Assembly: GCA_026410415.1 (NCBI GenBank)
Contig: JAPMLR010000003.1
Span: 62,001-126,000, forward strand
From: Denitratimonas yunnanensis (SeqCode)
GTDB lineage: Bacteria; Pseudomonadota; Gammaproteobacteria; Xanthomonadales; Xanthomonadaceae
Reading direction: 5' to 3'
DNA length: 64,000 bases
Positions 1 through 7,212 of the stretch are shown here, piece after piece. Below the pieces are notes generated by a model. The model made no database searches and had not been told where the DNA came from. It saw nothing but the letters and a program-made list of their open reading frames with translations. Within the stretch, counting starts at the first letter, position 1, and each line of letters starts with the position of its first letter. Position numbers and translations under genes: made by a program.

Positions 1-1240
1 CGCCATCAGTCGTGGATGGCGTCAGTGCGATGCCGCTGGACTGTGCGCAGGTCAGTGTGAAGGCGCCGCTGCCGAGGACGACGGGCTCGTTGAAAGTCAC
101 CTTCAAATCGCCGGCGGACGGGAAGTTGCTGGCGCCTTGCGAGGGAACCGTACTGGACACGCTCGGCGGCAGGTTCGGCGGCGGCTCGGCGACGACGAAG
201 CTGATCGTGCCGGGATTTTCCAGAGGGAACTCGGAGGGGCCTTGGTCGGTGATCTGCGCAGTGTCGAAGGACAGCACGCAGGTTTCGCCCACGGCGAGTG
301 GCGTCGGTGGCGTCAGGAAGAAGGTGATCGGACCGCCGCTGACGTCGGTGTTGGCGGGGGTGTGGGTGCCGCTGGTTCCGCACACGAACGTGAACCAGTT
401 GCCGCTGACATTCACCGCTTCGGAGAAGGTCAGCATCAACGAACCATCGGCGGGGAAATCGGTGGCGCCGTTCACCGGAATGCTGGCAAGCAGGGTGGGC
501 GCGACATCGACGGGCGTGCCGAAGACGATGTCGTCGATGGCCAGGCCGTTGTCGTTGCCCGACTGGTTGGTGGCGCGCCAGCGGACCCAAAGGTCACTTC
601 CGGCGGCGACGTTCAGCCCGTTGATGGTGCCAGTGACTTCCATGCGATTGGTCGGGGCGTTGCCGTCTTTCTTGCCGTTGCCGCTTACGGCAGGTGTCAC
701 GGCATCCAGTGTCGGCAAGGCGGACCAGTTGCCGGTGTCGAGTGAAGTGGCATCGGAGCTGTATTCGAAGACGAAGCGCTCGCCGACCGCACCCTGATAA
801 AGCCAAGCTTCGGTAAAGAAGCTGACCTGCAGGCTGGATAGTGTATTGCCGCTGGCATTGTTGAGGCGGGCGCCGATGTCGGCGATGACGCTGCCTCCGG
901 CGCCCAGAGCGTTTCCGGGCAATACACCGAAGCCGCGGTCCGTCGAGCCGTTAGTGCCGTAGCTCATGACGTTGCCCTGATTGCTGCCGCCATCATCAAC
1001 AAGATAAGTGTTTCTGCTGCTGCCACCGGCTTCCAGGAAGTACCAACCCGCCGGCAGGACGTCGCTGGTGGCGCCGTGTACGCTTTCCAGCGTATTGAAA
1101 TCCTGAGTCGCCCCAGCCCCCGGGCCGGTCAGCGAAACCACGCCGCTGCCCACTTGCTGTGCCATCGCCGTCATCGGCAGGCATGCCACCAACGCAGCCA
1201 GCAGGCGGCGTGTCTTGAATGCATTCATCGATTTTTTCAT
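1..1240 (-). CDS. Secreted Ig-like protein, possibly ExeM/NucH-type nuclease (partial)
   Basis: An open frame of 413 codons reads leftward and leaves the window without a stop, so the C-terminus is missing. The protein starts MKKSMNAFKTRRLLAALVA with a hydrophobic stretch and an AMA|QQ cleavage site, so it is exported. An alternative ATG lies at 1228. Residues about 30-200 form a beta-rich module (FNTL start, LPAGW, GSTDR, WVRWRATNQSG, DNGLAIDD) that I know from the N-terminus of large extracellular endonucleases of the ExeM/NucH type. Two SbsA-type (Big_5) Ig-like repeats follow, each with a P-x-NGATDFP-x-DG...LTFSEAV pattern. No catalytic domain is visible inside the window, so the nuclease assignment is inference. 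The secreted, Ig-repeat nature is directly visible. Confidence 0.75.
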   Translation of the reverse strand, partial: MKKSMNAFKTRRLLAALVACLPMTAMAQQVGSGVVSLTGPGAGATQDFNTLESVHGATSDVLPAGWYFLEAGGSSRNTYLVDDGGSNQGNVMSYGTNGSTDRGFGVLPGNALGAGGSVIADIGARLNNASGNTLSSLQVSFFTEAWLYQGAVGERFVFEYSSDATSLDTGNWSALPTLDAVTPAVSGNGKKDGNAPTNRMEVTGTINGLNVAAGSDLWVRWRATNQSGNDNGLAIDDIVFGTPVDVAPTLLASIPVNGATDFPADGSLMLTFSEAVNVSGNWFTFVCGTSGTHTPANTDVSGGPITFFLTPPTPLAVGETCVLSFDTAQITDQGPSEFPLENPGTISFVVAEPPPNLPPSVSSTVPSQGASNFPSAGDLKVTFNEPVVLGSGAFTLTCAQSSGIALTPSTTDG

Positions 1241-1372
1241 CCCTTCCATCTGTCGATTTGACCGCTTCAGCCGGATGCGTCGTTCGTCGTATCGGTGCCG
1301 GTCGCCATAAGGCGGTATCGCCACCGACGACACTGCCAACGGCGGATCATAGCGCCCGGATGCAACACAAAC

Positions 1373-1446
1373 ATGTCCGGCACGGCCAAAGTGTGGGGTG
1401 CATGGGGAATGTCCGGCATCCCCAAAGTGTGGGGAGATTTGGGGCA
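1373..1446. repeat. 36-base tandem direct repeat, two copies plus a partial third
   Basis: Two copies, starting at 1373 and 1409, share ATGTCCGGCA, then four variable bases, then CAAAGTGTGGGG, then a short variable part and TGGGG. A partial third copy begins near 1446 (ATGTGGTGGG). The second copy carries a short inverted repeat, TCCCCA-N5-TGGGGA, at 1419-1435. The array sits just upstream of the -10 element of the hybrid kinase gene and in the region between two divergent genes. Confidence 0.8.
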
Positions 1447-1469
1447 TGTGGTGGGCGAAGGGGGAACCG

Positions 1470-1475
1470 TATACT
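1470..1475 (+). promoter_or_regulatory. Probable -10 element of the hybrid kinase gene
   Basis: TATACT lies about 50 bases before the kinase start. No good -35 is found 16-18 bases upstream, which fits a promoter that needs an activator; the tandem repeat lies in the position such an activator would use. Confidence 0.4.
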
Positions 1476-1526
1476 CGGCGTCCGGTGCAGGGCGGAGATG
1501 TATGGGTGTCGCTGGTTCGACGAGGC

Positions 1527-3206
1527 ATGACATGGCTGGAACAGGTGCCGGTGGCCGATCCGCTGGATCGGCGCAATGCGCCGGGATTGCAGATCCTGTT
1601 GTCTCTTGCTGCCTTGCTCGGGCTGTTCGCCCTGGTTTCGGCATGGATGGACTCCGGTCGACTGAGCATGGCCGTGGGGATTTCGGCGGCCGCCACGGCG
1701 GGCCTGTGCTTCTGTTTATGGCTGGTGCGTCGCGGGCAATTTCGGCCTGCGGTGACCCTGTTTTATGCCGGCCTTCTGGCACTCATCACGCTCAGCTACC
1801 AGATCTATGGCCTGCGCTTGCAGGCGGGTTTGCAGGTCGCCCATTTATTGCCACTGTTACTCGGCGGGCTGCTGCTCGGGCGCGTGGCGCTGTGGTGGGG
1901 CGCAGCCGCATTGCTGGGAGCGTTGCTGCTTGGCGGAGGCGTGGATATTTCGCGTGCCGCCCAGGTTGGATTGGTGCGCAGCGAGGTACGGGACACCTTG
2001 ATGCTGTCCGGATTGACCGTCCTGGTGGCCACGGTGATGCTGGATCGGCTGATATCCGCTTCGCGCCGGGCCATGCGGCACAGCGAAGAGTTGCAACTGG
2101 CCTATCGCAGACTCGCCAGCGAGATGGCGGAGAAGGAGCGAACCCAAGCGCAGTTGTTGCAATCGCAGAAGCTCGACGCGTTGGGTCGGCTGGCCAGCGG
2201 CATCGCGCACGATTTCAACAACATCCTCGGCGTGATCGTGGGATATGTCGGCATCGCGCGTTCGACCGACGGCTACGATGGCGCGCCGATCGGCGGCATC
2301 GAGAACGCCGCGCGGCGTGGCGCGATCATGACGCGCCGCCTGTTGGGCCTGGGCCACAACCGTGCCAAGCAAGTGGAGCGTTTCGATGTCTGTGTCGCGG
2401 TGCGTCGCGCGATGAGCCTGATCGAGCCACTGTTTCGCGGCCGCGTGCAGGTGGAATTGACGCTTCCGGACAGGCCGATGCCGGTGCGGCTGGATCGCGA
2501 CGAATTCGAACTGGCCCTGCTCAACATGGCCACCAACGCCCGCGATGCCATGCCCGAGGGCGGCAACTTTCGCTTGAGCGTGGATGAATTGGACGGCATG
2601 GCGCGCATCGTCGTGGCCGATACCGGCTGTGGCATGCCGGCGGACGTGGTTGAAAAGATCTTCGAGCCGTTCTTCACCACCAAGCCGCATGATCGCGGCA
2701 CCGGGATCGGCATGGCCGTGGTGCGGCGCCTGATCGACGATGCCCGAGGTCGTATCGATGTGGACAGCGCGCCGGGACAGGGCACCCGCATGACCTTGCT
2801 GTTGCCGCTGGCCGAGTCGGGCGAAATTCCGGTGCGGCGCGACTTGAGCGGCGTGCGTGTGTTGCTGGTGGAAGATGATCCGCAGCTTCGACCCTTGCTG
2901 GCGCAGGCGCTTGGCGCCGCAGGCTGTCGGGTGACGGTGGCCGAAGATGGCGCCCAGGCCATGGCTGAGGCGGAAGTCATGGAAACGCCGCAAGTACTGG
3001 TTTCCGATTACCGCCTGCCCGATACCGACGGCATCCTCCTGTTGCATCGGCTTGCCGCGCACTGGCCGCAGGCGGTGCGCATCCTCATCACTTCGCATCG
3101 CGCCGACGACATGCCGCTGCTGGACGAGCGCGACATTGCAATGCTGACCAAGCCGTTTTCCACGGAGCAGTTGCTCGATCTGATGGGGCAACGACTGGCA
3201 GCATGA
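1527..3206 (+). CDS. Membrane-bound hybrid sensor histidine kinase
   Basis: 559 residues from the ATG at 1527, which has GACGAGG just upstream. Residues about 20-175 hold five or six hydrophobic segments with no large periplasmic domain, so the signal is probably sensed in or near the membrane. A short coiled coil (about 180-215) leads to the phospho-acceptor box LASGIAHDFNNIL with H228. The ATPase follows with NMATNARDA (N box), ADTGCGMP (G1), FEPFFTTK (F box) and GTGIGMAV (G2). The C-terminus (442-559) is a receiver domain with acidic pair ED at 449-450, phospho-acceptor D494 and K542. No DNA-binding output domain is present and no partner response regulator is adjacent, so the phosphate must pass to a protein encoded elsewhere. 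Stimulus unknown. Confidence 0.9.
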   Translation: MTWLEQVPVADPLDRRNAPGLQILLSLAALLGLFALVSAWMDSGRLSMAVGISAAATAGLCFCLWLVRRGQFRPAVTLFYAGLLALITLSYQIYGLRLQAGLQVAHLLPLLLGGLLLGRVALWWGAAALLGALLLGGGVDISRAAQVGLVRSEVRDTLMLSGLTVLVATVMLDRLISASRRAMRHSEELQLAYRRLASEMAEKERTQAQLLQSQKLDALGRLASGIAHDFNNILGVIVGYVGIARSTDGYDGAPIGGIENAARRGAIMTRRLLGLGHNRAKQVERFDVCVAVRRAMSLIEPLFRGRVQVELTLPDRPMPVRLDRDEFELALLNMATNARDAMPEGGNFRLSVDELDGMARIVVADTGCGMPADVVEKIFEPFFTTKPHDRGTGIGMAVVRRLIDDARGRIDVDSAPGQGTRMTLLLPLAESGEIPVRRDLSGVRVLLVEDDPQLRPLLAQALGAAGCRVTVAEDGAQAMAEAEVMETPQVLVSDYRLPDTDGILLLHRLAAHWPQAVRILITSHRADDMPLLDERDIAMLTKPFSTEQLLDLMGQRLAA

Positions 3207-3217
3207 CGCAGCGCGCA

Positions 3218-3246
3218 TTGGTGCCCGTGCGCGCTGCCGCTATCCT
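3218..3246 (+). promoter_or_regulatory. Probable sigma-70 promoter of arginase
   Basis: TTGGTG (3218-3223), 17-base spacer, TATCCT (3241-3246), 32 bases before the arginase ATG. Confidence 0.5.
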
Positions 3247-3278
3247 CGTGGACTTTTGAGTGCCCGGAGCACACCTGC

Positions 3279-4199
3279 ATGATCACACCTGCCCGAACCA
3301 TCCGCCTGATCGGCGCCCCCACCGACATCGGCGCCGGCCACCGTGGCGCATCGATGGGGCCGGAAGCCCTGCGCGTGGCCGGCATCGCGCAGGCGTTGCG
3401 TGGCCGAGGCCTGGGCGTGGTCGATAGCGGCAACCTTGTCGGCCCGTTCAATCCGTGGCTCGGCCCGGTGGAAGGCTACCGTCATCTGGATGAAGTGGTG
3501 GCGTGGAACCGTGCGGTGATGGAGGCCGTCGGCGAGGCGCTGGAGGCCGGGCAGTTTCCGATCCTGCTGGGTGGCGATCACTGCCTGGCCCTGGGTTCGA
3601 TCACTGCCGTGGCGCGGCATTGCCGCAGTCGGGGCAAGACGCTGCGGGTGCTGTGGCTGGATGCCCATGCCGACTTCAACACCAGCCAGATCACGCCCAG
3701 CGGCAACATCCATGGCATGCCGGTGGCCTGCCTGTGCGGCATCGGGCCGCAGGCGCTCACGCACCTCTCCGGCGAAGCGCCGATGCTGCGGCCGGACGAA
3801 ATCCGCCAGATCGGCATCCGCTCGGTGGATGAAGGCGAGCGCCGGCTCGTGCGCGAGATCGGTCTGGATATCTACGACATGCGCACCATCGACGAGATCG
3901 GCATGCGCCAGGTGATGACGCAGGCGCTTTACGGGCTGGATGAAAACACGCACTTGCACGTCAGTTTCGACGTGGATTTCCTCGATCCATCCATTGCTCC
4001 GGGCGTGGGCACCACGGTGCCTGGCGGCCCCAACTACCGCGAAGCCCAATTGGTGATGGAAATGATTGCCGACAGCGGGGCGATGGCCTCGCTGGACATC
4101 GTCGAACTCAATCCGGCCTTCGACGTGCGCAACGCCACTGCGCAACTTGCGGTGGATCTGGTGGAGAGCCTGTTCGGCAAGTCCACGTTGATGCGATGA
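3279..4199 (+). CDS. rocF: Arginase
   Basis: 306 residues, normal for the family. Hydrolyses L-arginine to ornithine and urea in the cytoplasm using two Mn(II) ions. All six metal ligands of the ureohydrolase family are visible: H101 in GGDHC, D128, H130 and D132 in DAHADFNT, and D231 and D233 in SFDVDFLDP. The SGNIHGMP segment after the second motif is the arginase substrate loop and argues for arginase over agmatinase or formiminoglutamase. It is monocistronic by appearance, with its own promoter, and is followed by a short lipoprotein gene and a terminator. Gene symbol could equally be given as arg. Confidence 0.92.
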   Translation: MITPARTIRLIGAPTDIGAGHRGASMGPEALRVAGIAQALRGRGLGVVDSGNLVGPFNPWLGPVEGYRHLDEVVAWNRAVMEAVGEALEAGQFPILLGGDHCLALGSITAVARHCRSRGKTLRVLWLDAHADFNTSQITPSGNIHGMPVACLCGIGPQALTHLSGEAPMLRPDEIRQIGIRSVDEGERRLVREIGLDIYDMRTIDEIGMRQVMTQALYGLDENTHLHVSFDVDFLDPSIAPGVGTTVPGGPNYREAQLVMEMIADSGAMASLDIVELNPAFDVRNATAQLAVDLVESLFGKSTLMR

Positions 4200-4217
4200 C
4201 TGCCGGTCGCCTGCCTC

Positions 4218-4248
4218 TTGCCGTGGCGACCGGGGGCAGCGTTAGAAT
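4218..4248 (+). promoter_or_regulatory. Probable promoter of the entericidin gene
   Basis: TTGCCG (4218-4223), 19-base spacer, TAGAAT (4243-4248). The same TTGCCN/TTAGAATCG arrangement occurs before coxB. Confidence 0.45.
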
Positions 4249-4281
4249 CGGCCCATCGAGTTCAACGAGGGAGTGGAAATC

Positions 4282-4416
4282 GTGAAACGTGATCTTTCGT
4301 TGCTGTTTCTGGCAGTGATCGCCGCGCTGGTGCTGGGCGGCTGCAACACCATGCAAGGCGCGGGCAAGGACATCCAGAAGGCCGGCGAGAAGATCGAGGA
4401 CGCCGCCAAGCGGTGA
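4282..4416 (+). CDS. Entericidin A/B family lipoprotein
   Basis: A 44-residue gene starting with GTG at 4282 (in-frame GTG also at 4273), with GAGGGAG upstream. The protein has a lipoprotein signal ending in the lipobox LGGC followed by NTMQGAGKDIQKAGEKIEDA, which is the entericidin signature. Family members are small outer-membrane-bound lipoproteins of the EcnAB type, induced under stress; in Escherichia coli EcnB is described as bacteriolytic and EcnA as its antidote. Only one copy is here, so no toxin-antidote pair can be claimed. Confidence 0.85.
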   Translation: MKRDLSLLFLAVIAALVLGGCNTMQGAGKDIQKAGEKIEDAAKR

Positions 4417-4447
4417 TTCCCGATCCGGATGTTTGGATTCGCCAGAA

Positions 4448-4482
4448 AAGGCCCCTGCCCGCTGCGAGCGGACAGGGGCCTT
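4448..4482. terminator. Strong bidirectional terminator hairpin
   Basis: Two 16-base arms (4448-4463 and 4467-4482) pair with a single G-U/mismatch around a 3-base loop. A and T tracts flank it. It lies between the convergent entericidin gene and the secreted protein gene ending at 4496. Confidence 0.85.
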
Positions 4483-4495
4483 GCCGTTTCAGGCG

Positions 4496-5272
4496 TCAGG
4501 GGTCGGGCACGAATCCACCGGGAAACGGGCGAGGGTGCCTTGGCCTCATCGGATGGGGCGCAATCACGCCGAGCGCGACCAGGTTCTCGCGTCGGTCGTA
4601 GCGCAGCGAAACGATTTCCGCGGGATGCCGGCTGGCGCGATCGAAGCGGGTCTGGCTCACCTGCGAGGCTTCGCGCGGCCCATGCGCGGTGCCGATCGAT
4701 TGCGCCATCGGTGCGGCAGGTGCCGGCGCGGCACCCGCGCGTTCCATCGGCTGGAGACGTTCCTTGCTTCGTGTGCCATCCATCGCGATGGCGGGCGGAG
4801 GAACAGGGAGGCGCTCCTGGAATACCGCGATGCCGATCACGCCGACATGGTCTGGTCGCCCGGTACGCGCGGCATAGCTGTCCGCCAGTGCCGCAAATTC
4901 GAATGCGGCCACTTCGCCCAGGCTCTTGCGCCAGCCGGTCACGTCAGTGGATTGGTACGGGCCGAGCACGTAGCCGGCCTGATCCGGGTCGGCGGTCTGG
5001 CCGCTGACGGCATTGATGCCGTCCACACTCAGTACCGCCAGCACTCGCGCGCCGGTGCGGTTGACGAGCCGCACCGCGTAGCGCCGGCCCGGCTGGCCTT
5101 CGACGTAACTCTGGCCGGCGCTGTGGTGGGCCGGGAGGATTGCGCCGCTGTCGCGATCGATGACCGCCAGTTCCACGAGTCTTCCAAGCGGCGTCGCGGG
5201 GTGCGCGAGGGCGGTTGCGGACAGCGCAAACATGGTCAGTGCGGTTGCGGCAAGCAGGGCGATGCGGTTCAT
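4496..5272 (-). CDS. Conserved secreted protein of unknown function
   Basis: 258 residues from the ATG at 5272, preceded by GGAGG at a good distance. Signal peptide MNRIALLAATALTMFALSATALA with cleavage after ALA. The mature part is a single domain rich in short beta strands: RLVELAVIDRD, then YAVRLVNRTGARVLAVLSVDGINAVSGQTA, then GYVLGPYQSTDVTGWRKS and AAFEFAALADSYAARTGRP-VGVIGIAVFQE. I recognise this block as common in proteobacterial hypothetical proteins but know no function. The rest (about 165-258) is proline- and arginine-rich and poorly structured, ending PRPFPGGFVPDP. It is divergent from tamA. Confidence 0.8.
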   Translation of the reverse strand: MNRIALLAATALTMFALSATALAHPATPLGRLVELAVIDRDSGAILPAHHSAGQSYVEGQPGRRYAVRLVNRTGARVLAVLSVDGINAVSGQTADPDQAGYVLGPYQSTDVTGWRKSLGEVAAFEFAALADSYAARTGRPDHVGVIGIAVFQERLPVPPPAIAMDGTRSKERLQPMERAGAAPAPAAPMAQSIGTAHGPREASQVSQTRFDRASRHPAEIVSLRYDRRENLVALGVIAPHPMRPRHPRPFPGGFVPDP

Positions 5273-5415
5273 GGCGGAGCCTCCGTGGTTGGGCAGGAGC
5301 GTCAACGCAGCGGCACGGGGAACGGGGTTGTCCGTTTCGCGAGGACGGACAGCCCGGCGACGATGGCAATCCGGCGTTCATCTCGGAGAAACCAGAAGCG
5401 CTGCGGGCTGCCGTT

Positions 5416-7212
5416 ATGCTGTCATCTCATCCGCCGTTCCCGGAGTTGCCCTTGCCCCGCCTGCGCCAGATCGCCGTCTTGCTGTCCCTGTTGCTGCCTG
5501 CACTGGTGGAGGCGCAGGGGTTGGGAAGCGTGCAGATTCGCGGAATCGAAGGCGATGCGTTGGAGAACGTGCGCAAGTCGGTTTCCCTTTTGCAGCTGAC
5601 AGATGTAGAGAGGCGCGGATTGAGCGAAGCGCGGCTGTCCTATTTGCTGCGAAACGTATCCGACGAGGTCGAGCGTGCGCTGCAGCCGTACGGCTATTAC
5701 CAGGCAACGGTGGAGACGCAGGTGTTGCGCCACAATCAGGTCCCCGACGTGGTGCTGAGCATTGATCCGGGCACACCGGTGACGGTGCGGGATCTGACCA
5801 TCGCGATCGAGGGTGCGGCACAGGCTGATGCCGCCATTGCCGATGTCGTGGCCGGGTTTCGCCCACGCAAGGAAGATGTGCTGGATCATCGTCTCTACGA
5901 GGCCGGCAAACTGTCGATTCAGCGGGCGCTGCTGGCGCGGGGCTATTTCGATGCGGAGATGGAGGTGCACCGGGTCGAGGTATCACGCCGGCTCGGCGAG
6001 GCGAGCATCGACCTGGGCTGGAATTCCGGCGCACGCTACCGCTTTGGTGAAACCCGGTTCGAAGGCTCGCACATCCACGAGTCCTTGCTGCACAAGTCGG
6101 TCCCGTATGCGCGAGGCGAGCCATACGAGCAGGACGATCTGCTCAAGCTGCATCAGCGCCTCACCGATCTGGACTACTTCGGTTACATCGACGTTCGTCC
6201 GGATACCGAACAGGCAGAGGGTGACGATGTGCCCATCGCGATTTCGCTGACGCCGGGCAAGCGCACCGTCTACACCGCCGGCTTCAGCTTCGGTACCGAT
6301 TCGGGCGCGGGCGTGCAGTTGGGGCTCGAACGGCGCTGGGTCAACGAGCGTGGCCACAAACTTGCCGCACACCTTGACTGGGCCCAGCGGCGCAAGAGCC
6401 TGGGCACCGAGTACCGCATTCCGGCATTTGCCTGGGCGGAGGGGTGGTATGCCTTCGGCGCGAACCGGCGTGACGAGGAGAGCGATGTGCTCAAGACACG
6501 CATCACCGAACTGGTGGCGTCGCGCAGCGGCATGTATCGCGGCTGGAATCTGGGGGTGGCGATGCATGCGCGGCTCGAGGATTTCGAGATCGGTGATGCG
6601 CCGGCCCGGCGTGACGGCACGGCGCAGCGGGGCGAGTCGCGGCTGATTTACCCGGCGCTTTCGGCGCAGCGCGTGGTGTCGGATGATCCGATGTATCCCT
6701 CGCGTGGATTTTCTCTCCGTGGCGAGCTCAAGGCCGGTGCATCGGCGCTTGGTTCGGACACCAGCTTCGGCCAGTTCCTGCTCGATGCCAAACTGATCCG
6801 GAGCATGGGCGAAAAAAACCGGCTTCTGTTCCGCGGCCAGCTCGGTCGTACCTTCACCACCGAATTCGACGAATTGCCGCCATCGTTGCGCTTTTTCGCC
6901 GGTGGCGACCGCAGCATCCGTGGCTATGGTTACCAAGAGGTCGGTCCGCGCGTGAGCGGCATACCGACAGGAGGCAGGAACCTGCTCGTGGGCAGCGCCG
7001 AGTACGAGCGCATGTTCAGCCAGAACTGGGGCGCGGCGGTGTTCGTGGATGCCGGCAACGCGTTCAACGAAATCAACGAGGGCGCCTCGCTCGGTGCTGG
7101 CGTGGGCCTGCGCTGGCGTTCGCCGGTGGGCATGGTGCGCGTGGACGTGGCGCACGGCTTCGATGCCCGCGAAACCTTCCAGCTGCACATCAACATCGGA
7201 CCCGACCTGTGA
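5416..7212 (+). CDS. tamA: Translocation and assembly module protein TamA (Omp85 family)
   Basis: 598 residues from ATG 5416. A TTG at 5452 with CGGAG six bases upstream is an equally good start and would give a cleaner signal peptide, LPRLRQIAVLLSLLLPALVEA. After the signal come three POTRA modules (roughly residues 35-270), including GYYQATVETQVLR and RGYFDAEMEVHRVEVS, then a 16-strand beta barrel ending in a strand that finishes with QLHINIGPDL. The barrel contains the Omp85 L6 motif RGY in SIRGYGYQEVGP. TamA sits in the outer membrane and, with TamB, assists autotransporter assembly and phospholipid transport to the outer membrane. The stop overlaps the tamB start by 4 bases, so the two are translated together. 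Confidence 0.92.
   Translation: MLSSHPPFPELPLPRLRQIAVLLSLLLPALVEAQGLGSVQIRGIEGDALENVRKSVSLLQLTDVERRGLSEARLSYLLRNVSDEVERALQPYGYYQATVETQVLRHNQVPDVVLSIDPGTPVTVRDLTIAIEGAAQADAAIADVVAGFRPRKEDVLDHRLYEAGKLSIQRALLARGYFDAEMEVHRVEVSRRLGEASIDLGWNSGARYRFGETRFEGSHIHESLLHKSVPYARGEPYEQDDLLKLHQRLTDLDYFGYIDVRPDTEQAEGDDVPIAISLTPGKRTVYTAGFSFGTDSGAGVQLGLERRWVNERGHKLAAHLDWAQRRKSLGTEYRIPAFAWAEGWYAFGANRRDEESDVLKTRITELVASRSGMYRGWNLGVAMHARLEDFEIGDAPARRDGTAQRGESRLIYPALSAQRVVSDDPMYPSRGFSLRGELKAGASALGSDTSFGQFLLDAKLIRSMGEKNRLLFRGQLGRTFTTEFDELPPSLRFFAGGDRSIRGYGYQEVGPRVSGIPTGGRNLLVGSAEYERMFSQNWGAAVFVDAGNAFNEINEGASLGAGVGLRWRSPVGMVRVDVAHGFDARETFQLHINIGPDL

Noticed and set aside
1857-3218. Minus-strand frame (453 codons) opposite the hybrid kinase
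   Set aside because: The kinase has H, N, G1, F, G2 and receiver motifs in order; this frame is its shadow.
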